From CALCKW01 sp033852095 (GTDB lineage Bacteria > Pseudomonadota > Gammaproteobacteria > CALCKW01), in the NCBI GenBank assembly GCA_033852095.1, contig JAWSVD010000134.1, positions 1-64,000 of the forward strand: a stretch of DNA of 64,000 bases. Direction: 5' to 3'. Both the position numbers and the translations under genes were made by a program. This document shows, in pieces, positions 7,220-17,320 of this stretch. Within the stretch, counting starts at the first letter, position 1; each line of letters starts with the position of its first letter. The notes under the pieces are model-generated. The model had not been told where the DNA came from. It made no database searches and saw only the letters and a list, made by a program, of their open reading frames with translations.

Positions 7220-8929
7220 ATGTCCACAGCTCAAGACGCTATTCGATCGCTCAGCGGGCTCCCGCGCCGACTGGCATTGGACGGCATACTGGCGCCTGAA
7301 CTGGCTGCCGAAGCCATGCAAAAATCCCGCGCGAGCAAAACACCGTTTATCACCTACGTGGTAGAAAACGAGCTAGCGAGCGAAACAGACGTCGCCACCA
7401 CCGCTTCGCGGGAGTTTGGCCTGCCGCTGCTGGATTTAAATGCCTTTGATATTGATCGCGTCCCCATTGAGCATGCAGACGAGGAAACGGTTGAGAAATT
7501 TCGCGCTTTCCCTCTGATTGAGCGAGACGCGCGGCTATACATCGCCATCTCTGACCCCACCAATCTGGCACCGCTGGATCATTTCAAATTCAAGAGCGGC
7601 CTCTCCACCGAAGCCGTGCTGGTGGAAGACGGCAAGCTCGCGTCCTTTATTAGCCGCCTAATCGACAGACGCAGTGCCAATTTTGCGGATGATTTGGACG
7701 CAGACCTCGAATCGCTGCAGACCGAAGACACCGAAAGCAAAGAGGAACTCAACCAATCCGACATCGACGACGCCCCGGTCGTGCGTTTTTGCAACAAGCT
7801 GCTGTTGGATGCAATCCGCCGCGGCGCGTCGGATATACACGTTGAACCCTACGAAAAAGTTTTCCGCGTGCGGTACCGCATCGACGGCATGTTAGAAGAA
7901 GTGACTTCACCCCCACTGTCCATGTCCTCGCGCATCATCGCGCGCATGAAAGTCATGTCGCGCATGGACATATCAGAGCGACGTTTGCCGCAGGATGGGC
8001 GCATCAAGCTGCGCATCAGCCGCAACAAAGCCATCGATTTTCGGGTCAACACCTGCCCTACGCTGTTCGGGGAGAAGGTTGTGCTGCGAATCCTGGACTC
8101 TTCGGCTGCCACGCTGGGCATCGACAGCCTAGGTTATGAGCCGGTGCAGAAAAAGGCCTACATGGACGCCCTCGGCAATCCCTACGGCATGATCTTGGTC
8201 ACGGGGCCCACAGGATCGGGTAAGACCGTTTCGCTCTACACCGGCCTCAACATCCTCAACACCGAGGATCGCAACATCTCCACCGCGGAGGACCCGGTGG
8301 AAATCAACCTCCAGGGCATCAACCAGGTCAACGTCAACAACAAGGTGGGACTGACCTTCTCCGAAGCACTTAAATCATTCCTGCGCCAAGATCCCGACAT
8401 CATCATGGTCGGTGAGATTCGAGATCTGGAGACTGCTGGCATCGCCATCAAAGCGGCGCAGACGGGGCACATGGTGATGTCCACCCTGCACACCAACGAC
8501 GCACCACAAACATTGACCCGCTTGGTGAACATGGGCATAGCCCCCTTCGCGGTGGCCAGCGCTGTGTCATTAATCATCGCGCAACGTTTGGGCCGGCGTC
8601 TGTGCGATAGCTGCAAGGCTCCGGACAAGATCCCCGCTGAAGCGCTGCTCAAGGAGGGTTTTCTGGAAGAGGAAATCCCTTCATTGCAATTATTTAAGCC
8701 TGTCGGCTGCGATAAATGTAACAAAGGCTACAAAGGGCGCACAGGTATTTACCAGGTGATGCCGATAAGTGAAAACATTGGTCGCATCATCATGGAAGGT
8801 GGCAACGCGCTGCAGATAGCCGACCAAGCCAAAGTTGAAGGCATTATAGATTTGCGAGGCGCTGCACTACTGAAGGTGCGCGCCGGCATTTTGGGACTTG
8901 AAGAAGCTAACCGAATTTCTAAGGATTAA
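7220..8929 (+). CDS. pilB: PilB, type IV pilus extension ATPase
   Basis: A 569-residue hexameric ATPase that drives pilus extension from the cytoplasmic face. N-terminal MshE/PilZ-like domain (to about 160), then the secretion ATPase core with Walker A GPTGSGKTVSLY, Asp box TAEDPVEI, Walker B IIMVGEIRDLETA and His box STLHTNDAP, and the zinc-binding tetracysteine motif (CDSC and CDKC). The ATG at 7220 gives the usual MSTAQDA-type start; a 12-residue longer frame from 7184 has no ribosome-binding site. It heads pilB-pilC, separated by five bases. Confidence 0.93.
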   Translation: MSTAQDAIRSLSGLPRRLALDGILAPELAAEAMQKSRASKTPFITYVVENELASETDVATTASREFGLPLLDLNAFDIDRVPIEHADEETVEKFRAFPLIERDARLYIAISDPTNLAPLDHFKFKSGLSTEAVLVEDGKLASFISRLIDRRSANFADDLDADLESLQTEDTESKEELNQSDIDDAPVVRFCNKLLLDAIRRGASDIHVEPYEKVFRVRYRIDGMLEEVTSPPLSMSSRIIARMKVMSRMDISERRLPQDGRIKLRISRNKAIDFRVNTCPTLFGEKVVLRILDSSAATLGIDSLGYEPVQKKAYMDALGNPYGMILVTGPTGSGKTVSLYTGLNILNTEDRNISTAEDPVEINLQGINQVNVNNKVGLTFSEALKSFLRQDPDIIMVGEIRDLETAGIAIKAAQTGHMVMSTLHTNDAPQTLTRLVNMGIAPFAVASAVSLIIAQRLGRRLCDSCKAPDKIPAEALLKEGFLEEEIPSLQLFKPVGCDKCNKGYKGRTGIYQVMPISENIGRIIMEGGNALQIADQAKVEGIIDLRGAALLKVRAGILGLEEANRISKD

Positions 8930-8934
8930 GCACC

Positions 8935-10152
8935 ATGGCGGCAACAAAGACTGCTAAGAAAAAATTCGCCTGGCAGGGCCTGGACAGCAAAGGCAACAAA
9001 GCCTCGGGCCAGATAGAGGCGATCAACACCGACATCGCCAAGGCCCTGCTGCGCAAGCAGGGCGTGACCAAAACCCGGGTCAAAAAGAGCTCCGGCAAAG
9101 CCAAGTCATCGGGCGGCAAAGTCACCACCAGCGATATTTGCATATTCGCGCGCCAGCTGACCACCATGATCGGTGCGGGCGTGCCCTTGGTGCAGTCTTT
9201 TGAAATCGTCGGCGAAGGCCACGACAACAAAGCCATGCGAGAGCTGTTGCTGGGCATCAAGGTCGATCTCGAAGGCGGTGCCCAGCTAACGCAGGCCATG
9301 CGCGCCCACCCAGAGGCCTTTGATGACCTGTTTTGCGCCCTGGTGGAAGCAGGCGAGCAATCGGGAACACTGGAAAAACTACTCAACGAGATCGCAACCT
9401 TCAAAGAAAAATCAGAATCCCTGAAGCGAAAGATCAAAAAGGCAGTGAAATACCCCATTGCTGTGCTGTGTATCGCCTTTATCGTGACTGCAATATTGTT
9501 GATGTTTGTGGTGCCACAGTTTGAAACTCTGTTTCAAAGTGTGGGCTCAGAGCTGCCCATGTTCACCCAGATGGTGGTCAACTTGTCCGAATCATTCCAG
9601 AAATGGTGGTGGCTGATCTTCGGCTCCATTGGCGCCTCAATCTGGAGTTTTTTCTACGCACGTAAATCATCAATGGCATTCAGACGCCGCACCGATCAGC
9701 TCGCGCTTAAAATGCCCATATTCGGTGACATCATCGAGAAAGCCACCATCGCACGATTTTCTCGCACGCTGTCGACCATGTCCACGGCAGGCATGCCGCT
9801 CGTTGAGGCAATGGTCTCTGTGGCGGCCACCAGTGGCAACCTAATATACAAGGACGCCATCTTGAAGATGAAAGAAGAGACAGAGACCGGCACACGATTG
9901 GGCGAAACCATGGCCAAGAGCAAGCTCTTCCCCAACATGGTGCTGCAGATGGTGGCTATTGGCGAAGAGGCCGGCTCACTCGACACCATGCTAGCCAAGG
10001 TCGCGGACTACTACGAAGAAGAGGTCGACGCCGCAGTGGACGGCTTGACAAGCCTGATGGAGCCCATGATCATGGCCTTCTTGGGCGTGCTGATCGGCGG
10101 GCTTGTTATCGCAATGTACCTGCCAATCTTCAAAATGGGCGATGCGTTCTAA
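8935..10152 (+). CDS. pilC: PilC, type IV pilus inner-membrane platform protein
   Basis: A 405-residue GspF/PilC-family polytopic protein with two repeated GspF domains (about 70-195 and 275-395), each ending in hydrophobic segments (YPIAVLCIAFIVTAILLMFV; MIMAFLGVLIGGLVIAMYL). It forms the platform that couples PilB to pilin polymerisation. An AAGGA lies at 8921-8925, ahead of the ATG. The N-terminal Lys-rich stretch is typical. Confidence 0.93.
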   Translation: MAATKTAKKKFAWQGLDSKGNKASGQIEAINTDIAKALLRKQGVTKTRVKKSSGKAKSSGGKVTTSDICIFARQLTTMIGAGVPLVQSFEIVGEGHDNKAMRELLLGIKVDLEGGAQLTQAMRAHPEAFDDLFCALVEAGEQSGTLEKLLNEIATFKEKSESLKRKIKKAVKYPIAVLCIAFIVTAILLMFVVPQFETLFQSVGSELPMFTQMVVNLSESFQKWWWLIFGSIGASIWSFFYARKSSMAFRRRTDQLALKMPIFGDIIEKATIARFSRTLSTMSTAGMPLVEAMVSVAATSGNLIYKDAILKMKEETETGTRLGETMAKSKLFPNMVLQMVAIGEEAGSLDTMLAKVADYYEEEVDAAVDGLTSLMEPMIMAFLGVLIGGLVIAMYLPIFKMGDAF

Positions 10153-10197
10153 TTGACCGTGACGCCTTGCTGAAAAAGCCTTCACAGAGAGCTGGGC

Positions 10198-10224
10198 GAA
10201 GCGGCAGCAAATTACTGCCGTTTC
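10198..10224 (+). terminator. Terminator-like hairpin after pilC
   Basis: GAAGCGGCAG pairs with CTGCCGTTTC (one G-U pair) over a seven-base loop. Only a short T run is present inside the 3' arm, so termination may be partial. Confidence 0.4.
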
Positions 10225-10266
10225 CCCGCTTAGCGCGATACTTATTGCACACTAACAGAACAGCGC

Positions 10267-10275
10267 TGCTATATT
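10267..10275 (+). promoter_or_regulatory. Candidate extended -10 promoter of pilD-coaE
   Basis: TGCTATATT is an extended -10 (TGn + TATATT), with a TTGCAC hexamer at a rather long 19-base spacing upstream. It lies about 70 bases before pilD, after the hairpin that follows pilC. Confidence 0.45.
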
Positions 10276-10346
10276 CCGACTCTCTCACACGTATACGTAT
10301 TAGCTCAGTCAGCACGACTCTTTATACAACCCTGAGACCTTGGTAG

Positions 10347-11210
10347 ATGCCTGTCAGCCCTCTCGATATTGTTTTTTTATTGCCGTTGGCCGTACTTATG
10401 GGTGCGCTTATTGGCAGTTTTTTGAATGTTGTTATCTACCGCCTGCCGGTGATGTTGGAGCGCGCATGGGAATCAGATGCTCGCTCTATACTGGAACACG
10501 ATCCTCCTGAAGATCAAACGCCCTTCAACCTCGCCACCCCACCCTCTCGCTGTAATGGCTGCGGCTCCCCGATAAAACCCTGGCAGAATATCCCCGTTAT
10601 CAGCTGGTTAATACAAGGCGGAAAATGCCGCAGTTGCAACACTGCCATCAGTGCCCAGTACCCACTTGTAGAGCTGAGCTGCGCCGTGCTCACCGGTCTT
10701 GTTGTGTGGCGCTTTGGAGCCAGTTGGCAGGCTTTAGCGGGGGCGGTGTTTACCTGGTTTTTACTCGCAGCGGCGGTGATCGATCTCAGAACAAAACTAC
10801 TGCCCGACAACCTGACCCTGCCGCTGATGTGGCTGGGTCTCATCGTATCCCTCTTCGATTGGTCGATCAGTCCAGAACAAGCGATTGTCGGTGCTGCACT
10901 GGGCTATCTGAGCTTGTGGAGCGTGTACCAGGCCTTTAAATTACTCACCGGCAAGGAGGGCATGGGTTACGGCGATTTCAAGCTACTGGCCGCACTCGGC
11001 GCCTGGTGTGGCTGGGAGCAACTGCCCACCGTGATTCTATTGTCTTCTCTAGCAGGTGCTATCATCGGCATCATCTGGCTGAAAATAGGCGACAAAGACC
11101 GTGATACAACCATGCCCTTTGGCCCCTATCTCGCCATCGCCGGTTGGCTCGCCTACCTCTGGGGCCCACAAATGACCGACGCCTACCTCGCCACCTTAGG
11201 CGGCTACTAG
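10347..11210 (+). CDS. pilD: PilD, prepilin peptidase / N-methyltransferase
   Basis: A 287-residue membrane aspartic protease that cleaves prepilin leaders and methylates the new N-terminus. Visible: first hydrophobic segment with GSFLNVVIYRLP, the methylase-domain tetracysteine (CNGC ... CRSC, residues about 70-98), and the catalytic aspartates in AVIDLRTKLLPD and GMGYGDFKLLAALGAW. Full family length. It is followed with no gap by coaE. Confidence 0.94.
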   Translation: MPVSPLDIVFLLPLAVLMGALIGSFLNVVIYRLPVMLERAWESDARSILEHDPPEDQTPFNLATPPSRCNGCGSPIKPWQNIPVISWLIQGGKCRSCNTAISAQYPLVELSCAVLTGLVVWRFGASWQALAGAVFTWFLLAAAVIDLRTKLLPDNLTLPLMWLGLIVSLFDWSISPEQAIVGAALGYLSLWSVYQAFKLLTGKEGMGYGDFKLLAALGAWCGWEQLPTVILLSSLAGAIIGIIWLKIGDKDRDTTMPFGPYLAIAGWLAYLWGPQMTDAYLATLGGY

Positions 11211-11843
11211 TTGCTCAAGGTCGGGCTCACGGGCGGTATCGCCAGCGGCAAGTCCACTGTGGCGAGGCTTTTTGCTGATCACGGCTGTCCAATGATTGAC
11301 GCTGACCTTATATCTCGCGAAGTCGTACAAAAAGACAGCCCAGGGTTGCTTGCGGTGCGTGCGGCCTTCGGCCCTTCCGTGCTCACCAGCAGCGGCGAAC
11401 TCGACCGAAAGGCATTGAGAGAACGGGTGTTCAGTGACCCGGCGCAACGCAAAATACTCGAATCAATTCTGCACCCGTTGATCCGGGCGCGCAGCGACGA
11501 GCTGGAGCAGCAGGCGCGAAGCCGTGGCTGCCCCTACCTGATATTCGAAACACCGCTGCTGTTAGAGACGGGCCGACACCGTGATATGGACACCGTATTG
11601 GTGGTCGACGTGCCAGAGCAGCTGCAGATTGAACGCGTGATGCAACGCGATGAATGCAATGCAGAGCAGGCGACTAAGATTCTGGCGGCGCAGACAACGC
11701 GCGAGGCAAGACTAGAAATTGCCGACGATGTGATCACTAATACTGGTAGCTTGCAAGAGCTTGAGGATGCAGTGCATGGCTTGCATTTGAAATATAGCGC
11801 GCTTGCCGGGAAGCAAGGAAAAGGCGAAAAGACCCAGCTATAG
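11211..11843 (+). CDS. coaE: Dephospho-CoA kinase CoaE
   Basis: A 210-residue P-loop kinase (GGIASGKST at residues 8-16; DADLISREVV; Asp/Arg-rich lid) catalysing the last step of CoA synthesis. The start is a TTG placed immediately after the pilD stop codon, fixing the reading start and implying translational coupling. pilD-coaE is the usual order in Pseudomonas; the yacG gene that often follows is not present here. Confidence 0.92.
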   Translation: MLKVGLTGGIASGKSTVARLFADHGCPMIDADLISREVVQKDSPGLLAVRAAFGPSVLTSSGELDRKALRERVFSDPAQRKILESILHPLIRARSDELEQQARSRGCPYLIFETPLLLETGRHRDMDTVLVVDVPEQLQIERVMQRDECNAEQATKILAAQTTREARLEIADDVITNTGSLQELEDAVHGLHLKYSALAGKQGKGEKTQL

Positions 11844-12000
11844 ACGGGTCAACAGTGTTCAAACGCAGGCACGTGTCCGGCTGAAGCCGAACCTACAATT
11901 ACAATGCCGACGATTCTAGACACGTAGCTCAGGGCTCCTAACCCACGAGCTATATTCCAGCACCTATGCTACGAAGAGTGTAGATACGAATACGGCCACG

Positions 12001-12423
12001 CTACTCGGAGCTAGCGGATAGCCATGCGACGAGTTGTTTGGCGACGCCTTGGTTTGCGGCGGGGAAATCCCGCTCGGCGAGTTCTAATACGGGGCACCAC
12101 TGCACCGGCTGCCCCTCTTGCCCTATTGGTACCCCCTCAAAGTGCGTAACCACGTAAAAGTGCAGCTCCACGGTCTTGTCGCCGTAGTCGTGAGACACCA
12201 CACTTAACAGGCTCTGCTCAGTGACCTTGATCCCTAGCTCCTCAACGAGTTCACGCGCCAGGGCTGACTCGGGGGATTCACCGGGCTCTATTTTACCGCC
12301 CGGATATTCCCACAGCCCACCTTGGTGCAAGCGCGGCAGGCGCCAGCTGAGTAGCACTTGATCGCGCGCGCTGTTGAGGATCACGCCCGCAGCCACCCGC
12401 ACACACGCAGTGCTTGCGCACAT
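12001..12423 (-). CDS. mutT: MutT-type Nudix hydrolase (8-oxo-dGTP diphosphatase)
   Basis: A 140-residue Nudix protein with the complete Nudix box from about residue 42: GGKIEPGESPESALAREL followed by VEELGI. MutT removes 8-oxo-dGTP from the nucleotide pool. The start ATG shares its A with the argJ stop (TAATG). argJ-mutT next to secA is a common gammaproteobacterial order. It converges with coaE over a 157-base gap in which I see only short inverted repeats (for example CGGCT/AGCCG at 11879-11890). Confidence 0.9.
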   Translation of the reverse strand: MCASTACVRVAAGVILNSARDQVLLSWRLPRLHQGGLWEYPGGKIEPGESPESALARELVEELGIKVTEQSLLSVVSHDYGDKTVELHFYVVTHFEGVPIGQEGQPVQWCPVLELAERDFPAANQGVAKQLVAWLSASSE

Positions 12424-13631
12424 TAACTGCGGTAGTCGGCATTGATGCTAATATAGTCGTGGGAAAGATCGGTTGTCCACACGGTGGCTTCTGTCTCGCC
12501 ACGGTGCAGATCGATATGCAGCACGATTTCATCGCGCAGCATCACCGCCTTGCCGCGCTCTTCGGTGTAATCAGCCGCGGGCTCCCCCGCCATCACCAGA
12601 TCAACCTCATCCAGCGACACATCGATGCGCGATACTTCCAGATCGGGCAGGCCCGAGCGACCAATAGCGGCAAGCACCCGACCGAGGTTAGGATCCGAAG
12701 CAAAGAAAGCAGTTTTGACCAGCGGTGAATGCGCCACGGTGAAAGCCACTTGCTTGCACTCTGCGCGGTCGCGCCCACCCGAAACCCGTAGCTCTATAAA
12801 TTTGGTGGCACCTTCGCCGTCCCGCACCAATGACTGCGCTAGAAACATCATCACTTCTGACAGCAAGCTGCAAAATGTCTCCCAATGCGGGCTGGCCGCG
12901 TCAATGCGCAAGCCCGATTTCCCAGTGGCCGCGAGCACACAGGCGTCATTGGTCGAGGTGTCCCCATCCACAGTGACACAGTTAAAGGACCGCTCGTTAA
13001 GCACCGACAGACACTGCTGCAGATCCGCCGCCGGCACCTTCGCATCACACGCCACAAAACCCAGCATGGTCGCCATATTGGGGTGAATCATGCCCGAGCC
13101 TTTGGCGATGCCCGTGACAGTAACGGTCACACCGTCAAACTCACCCTGCACCGAGATACCCTTGGCTACCGTGTCAGTGGTCATGATCGCCTGGGCTGCA
13201 TCCAGCCACTTGTTTTCACCCAGCTCAGCCACAGCCCTTTCAATGGCCGCGGGAAATACATCCACGGGAAGCCCCTCGCTGATCACCCCTGTGGAGAAGG
13301 GCAACACCGAATCCGCGGGTAGACCCAGCGCAGTACCGACCAGCTCACAGCATTGCTGCGCGTCGGCCAGCCCCTTCGCACCGGTGCCGGCGTTGGCGTT
13401 ACCGGAGTTGATCAACCAGGCGCGCGGTGCGGACATGTGCTGCTTGGCGACGGTCACAGGCGCCGCGCAAAAGGCATTGAGGGTGTAAACACCCGCAACC
13501 GAACTGCCTTCGGCCAGCTCAAACAACGCCATGTCCAGGCGATCTTTGTATTTAACACCTGCCTCTGCCGCCGCCACTCTGACGCCAGCGACTGGCAGCA
13601 ACTGCGCAGGGCTTTTTAAATTAACAGCCAT
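12423..13631 (-). CDS. argJ: Bifunctional glutamate N-acetyltransferase / amino-acid acetyltransferase ArgJ
   Basis: A 402-residue ArgJ of full length. The autocleavage site that makes alpha and beta chains is visible as KGSGMIHPNMATMLG, where the Thr of the MATM motif becomes the catalytic N-terminal residue. It recycles the acetyl group in the arginine pathway. Only nine bases separate it from secA, and it overlaps mutT by one base, so the three genes likely form one transcript. Confidence 0.94.
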   Translation of the reverse strand: MAVNLKSPAQLLPVAGVRVAAAEAGVKYKDRLDMALFELAEGSSVAGVYTLNAFCAAPVTVAKQHMSAPRAWLINSGNANAGTGAKGLADAQQCCELVGTALGLPADSVLPFSTGVISEGLPVDVFPAAIERAVAELGENKWLDAAQAIMTTDTVAKGISVQGEFDGVTVTVTGIAKGSGMIHPNMATMLGFVACDAKVPAADLQQCLSVLNERSFNCVTVDGDTSTNDACVLAATGKSGLRIDAASPHWETFCSLLSEVMMFLAQSLVRDGEGATKFIELRVSGGRDRAECKQVAFTVAHSPLVKTAFFASDPNLGRVLAAIGRSGLPDLEVSRIDVSLDEVDLVMAGEPAADYTEERGKAVMLRDEIVLHIDLHRGETEATVWTTDLSHDYISINADYRS

Positions 13632-13640
13632 CGAAGGTCC

Positions 13641-16451
13641 TCAGCCGAGCTTGCCGTGGCATTGCTTGTATTTCTTGCCAGAACCACACCAGCAGGGCTC
13701 GTTGCGACCCAGCTTACGCTCGCCGCGCACGTAGGTCTCTCCGCCCTCGCCCTCTGTGACATCTGGCGGCGGCAATTCACTCTGCGGCACAGCCGATGTC
13801 GCCTCGGCATGGGCCGTTTGAAACTGACGCGCCTGCAGTGCAGCGGCTTCTTGAGCGGCCCGCTCTGCTGCCTCGACTTCTTCAGGGCTCTGGATGCGTA
13901 CTCGGCCGATGGTGGCGATGGTGTCGTGGCGGAACTGCTCCAGCAAGGCACCAAATAGCTCAAAGGACTCGCGCTTGTATTCTTGCTTGGGGTTCTTCTG
14001 TGCGTAGCTGCGCAGACCAACGCTTTGGCGCAGATGATCCATCGCAGCCAAGTGCTCACGCCATTGGTCGTCCAGATTTTTGAGCATGACGAATTTTTCG
14101 AAGCGGCGCATGTTGTCCGCACCCACCTGTTCTGTCTTCTGCTCGTGCTCTTCTTCAGCTTGTTTCAAGACGCGCTCACGCAGACCGTCTTCGTCCAGCT
14201 TGTCATCTGCATCCAACCACGCCTGCAGCTCACAGACCAAGCCGAATTCTGTACTGAGCCCTTCGGCGGCACCCGCAACATCCCACTGCTCGTCCAAGGA
14301 ACCGGGCGGGATAAAGCTCGCCAGCACATCACTCAACACTTCTTCGCGTATGCCCACCACCACATCGGACATGTCTTCGGATTTCAGCAGTTCATCACGC
14401 TGCTCGTAGATAACTTTGCGCTGGTCGTTCGAGACGTCGTCGTATTCCAGCAAGTGCTTGCGGATATCAAAGTTGTGCGCCTCCACTTTCCGCTGCGCAT
14501 TTTCGATGGCCTTGGTGACCCACGGGTGCTCAATGGCCTCACCCTCTTCCATGCCCAGTTTCTGCATCAGGCTGGAGACACGATCCGAGGCGAAGATTCG
14601 CATCAAATTATCTTCTAGGGACAAATAGAAGCGGCTGGAGCCCTCATCGCCTTGACGGCCGGAGCGGCCGCGCAGCTGGTTATCAACGCGGCGAGATTCG
14701 TGACGCTCGGACGCAATGATGTGCAGCCCGCCCGCATCCAGCACCTGCTGGTGCCGCTCTTCCCAAGCGGCGGTTGCGCCGGCCTTTTGCGACTCGGAGA
14801 CATCTGCGCCGAGCTCATTCAGCTCGACCTCCAAGTTGCCGCCGAGCACAATGTCCGTGCCCCGTCCTGCCATATTAGTAGCGATCGTAACAGCGCGGGG
14901 CAAGCCCGCCTGCGCCACGATCATCGCTTCGCGCTCGTGCTGCTTCGCGTTCAATACTTCGTGTGTTATGTCTTTCTTGCCGAGCAAGCCAGAGATATAT
15001 TCTGAGGTCTCGATAGAGGCCGTGCCCACCAACACGGGCTGGCCGCGCTTCACGCACTCGTCGATGTCTTCAACAATCGCGTCGTATTTTTCTTTTTCAG
15101 TCAGATACACCAAATCTGGCTTATCCAGACGCACCATCGGGCGGTGGGTCGGGATAACAATGACCTCTAGGCCGTAGATCTGCTGAAATTCCGCAGCTTC
15201 CGTGTCAGCCGTACCGGTCATGCCGCCGAGTTTTTCGTAAAGGCGGAAATAGTTCTGAAAGGTGATCGACGCAACGGTCTGGTTTTCAGGCTGTATGTCG
15301 ACGCCTTCTTTGGCTTCGATGGCCTGGTGCAAGCCCTCAGACCAACGCCTGCCCGCCATGGTGCGGCCCGTAAATTCGTCGACGATGACGATCTCGCCCG
15401 CCTGGACGATGTAGTCCACGTCTTTCTGGTAGATCGCGTGCGCGCGCAGCGCTGCGCCGAGGTGGTGCAGCAAGGATATATTGGCCGGATCGTACAAGCT
15501 GGAGCCATCACCCAGCAGACCGGCCTCAGCCAGCAGCTCTTCGACCCGGTCATGGCCGCTTTCGGTCAGGTGGACTTGTTTGCCTTTTTCATCAATTGTA
15601 AAGTCGGCGCTCTCGTCCTCGGGCGAGCTGGGCACCTTCAGCTGCGGCACCAGGGCGTTGATCTGCACATAGGCATCTGCGCTGCCCGCAGCGGGACCGG
15701 AGATGATCAGCGGCGTACGCGCCTCATCGATGAGGATGGAATCGACCTCATCGACAATGGCAAAGAAGGGCTCGCGCTGGCAGCGATCATCGTCCGAGTG
15801 ACGCATGTTGTCACGCAGGTAATCAAAGCCAAATTCGTTGTTGGTGCCGTAAGTCACGTCGGCAGCATAGGCCTCGCGACGAGTGACGGGGCGCAGATGC
15901 TGGAAGCCGCCTTCGCTGCCGTCCCAATCCGGGTCATACAGATAAGATGAGGAGTCAGGACCCTGGCCGCCCGAGCCGTTGACGATGCCGGTAGACAAGC
16001 CGAAGAAGTGGTAGAGACGCCCCATCCACTTCGCGTCACGGCGCGCCAAGTAATCGTTGACCGTCACCAGGTGCACGCCCTTGCCGGCGAGCGCGTTGAG
16101 AAAAACAGCCAAGGTCGCCATGAGGGTTTTGCCCTCACCGGTGCGCATTTCGGCGATACGCGATTGGTGCAGCACCATGCCGCCGACCAGCTGCACATCA
16201 AAATGGCGCATGCCGAGCGAGCGCACACTGCCCTCGCGCACCAGAGCAAAGGCATCGGGCAGTATGTCGTCCAGGGTCTTGCCCTGATCGAGCGACGCCG
16301 CGAGGTCGATGCGCTGTTGAATCAGTTCTTTGTCGCTGAGGGCTTGCACAGCCGCTTCTTTCTCGTTGATCAGATCGACCGTCTTGCGCAGGCGTTTGAC
16401 CACTCGATCATTGCGTGAACCGACGAGTTTTCTGGCTATGGCGCCAAGCAT
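13641..16451 (-). CDS. secA: Preprotein translocase ATPase SecA
   Basis: A 936-residue motor of the Sec pathway. Walker A MRTGEGKTLMATL (about residues 102-114), DEVDSILIDEARTP in nucleotide-binding domain 1, GRGTDIVLGG in domain 2, and the C-terminal zinc/SecB-binding motif CWCGSGKKYKQCHG. Start MLGAIARKLVGSRNDR is standard. No secM-like regulator gene is seen upstream; the 147-base gap to the divergent dciA-like gene must hold both promoters. Confidence 0.96.
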   Translation of the reverse strand: MLGAIARKLVGSRNDRVVKRLRKTVDLINEKEAAVQALSDKELIQQRIDLAASLDQGKTLDDILPDAFALVREGSVRSLGMRHFDVQLVGGMVLHQSRIAEMRTGEGKTLMATLAVFLNALAGKGVHLVTVNDYLARRDAKWMGRLYHFFGLSTGIVNGSGGQGPDSSSYLYDPDWDGSEGGFQHLRPVTRREAYAADVTYGTNNEFGFDYLRDNMRHSDDDRCQREPFFAIVDEVDSILIDEARTPLIISGPAAGSADAYVQINALVPQLKVPSSPEDESADFTIDEKGKQVHLTESGHDRVEELLAEAGLLGDGSSLYDPANISLLHHLGAALRAHAIYQKDVDYIVQAGEIVIVDEFTGRTMAGRRWSEGLHQAIEAKEGVDIQPENQTVASITFQNYFRLYEKLGGMTGTADTEAAEFQQIYGLEVIVIPTHRPMVRLDKPDLVYLTEKEKYDAIVEDIDECVKRGQPVLVGTASIETSEYISGLLGKKDITHEVLNAKQHEREAMIVAQAGLPRAVTIATNMAGRGTDIVLGGNLEVELNELGADVSESQKAGATAAWEERHQQVLDAGGLHIIASERHESRRVDNQLRGRSGRQGDEGSSRFYLSLEDNLMRIFASDRVSSLMQKLGMEEGEAIEHPWVTKAIENAQRKVEAHNFDIRKHLLEYDDVSNDQRKVIYEQRDELLKSEDMSDVVVGIREEVLSDVLASFIPPGSLDEQWDVAGAAEGLSTEFGLVCELQAWLDADDKLDEDGLRERVLKQAEEEHEQKTEQVGADNMRRFEKFVMLKNLDDQWREHLAAMDHLRQSVGLRSYAQKNPKQEYKRESFELFGALLEQFRHDTIATIGRVRIQSPEEVEAAERAAQEAAALQARQFQTAHAEATSAVPQSELPPPDVTEGEGGETYVRGERKLGRNEPCWCGSGKKYKQCHGKLG

Positions 16452-16598
16452 GGGCGTATCCTATGAAATTGGTGACGGGAAAGCGCGCGCAGACGGCAGC
16501 GCGAAACCCTAATAATAGTACTCAGACGGGCATGCTCGCCAGCCCATACTCAATTAAATATGTAGCGGAGCTGCCACAGCAGGAGATTACTCAGCACA

Positions 16599-17060
16599 AT
16601 GTCTTCAATTCGTCGCGCTAAGATGAAACCTCTTCTGGGTTGCATCCAAAACAAACTGGGGACGACACAGGGAAAAGGCAATGCCTTGTATCAAATTGTC
16701 TGCGCCGCTATCCCACAAAATTTGCGCGACAGCATCGTCTATACACGCCTGAAAAACCGCCGCCTGCACCTGACGGTCTCAAACGGAGGCGCCGCCAGCA
16801 GACTGCGCTTCTGCCAGCGCGCATTGCTAGAAGCTTGCGCGGTATTGCCCGAGCCTCCAGAGCAAATGCACGTCAGGGTAGCGCCAGCGGGCACGGTAAA
16901 ACAGGCACCCGAGCCAGAATTGCGGGTCAGCAAGCGCAAAATACCGGTGATGAGCTCTGACGCAGCGCGCGGCCTAAGAGACGCGGCCGCTTGCAGCGAC
17001 AACAAGAAATTGAGCGAAGCCCTGCTCAGGCTGGCGTCACGCAGCCAGAAAACAGACTGA
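16599..17060 (+). CDS. dciA: DciA-like (DUF721) helicase-loading protein
   Basis: A 153-residue basic protein. The N-terminal 90 residues follow the DUF721 pattern (an alpha-helical start, then NRRLHLTVSNGGAASRLRF with LRFCQRALL). DciA is the ancestral loader of the replicative helicase DnaB in bacteria without DnaC. A DUF721 gene between secA and lpxC is the usual gammaproteobacterial position, which supports the call. The ATG at 16599 has AGGAG at 16581-16585 with somewhat long spacing; the ATG at 16623 is an alternative. Confidence 0.75.
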   Translation: MSSIRRAKMKPLLGCIQNKLGTTQGKGNALYQIVCAAIPQNLRDSIVYTRLKNRRLHLTVSNGGAASRLRFCQRALLEACAVLPEPPEQMHVRVAPAGTVKQAPEPELRVSKRKIPVMSSDAARGLRDAAACSDNKKLSEALLRLASRSQKTD

Positions 17061-17320
17061 CAACGCCCATCTGGCCGTGAGGCCCACGCGCATTTCTTTT
17101 AGTCGAACAGCTGAGATCGAGCATCAATCAGGAGGGAATTTCAGAAAATCATCCAGAACTGGACTGTTGCAGGCGCCGCATCAGTTAACGGACAAAAGCT
17201 GCGCAGCTGACGGCAACTGCACACATCAGGGGCTAATCCAACTTCGAAGAATTCGAGACAAGCCCACCCCACAGTCTTCAGAGCCCCGACGCATCCCACG
17301 GGGACGCATTCAGGATCCAA

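Noticed and set aside
11844..12000. yacG or a tRNA between coaE and mutT
   Set aside because: No zinc-finger YacG pattern and no tRNA structure; only short inverted repeats are present.
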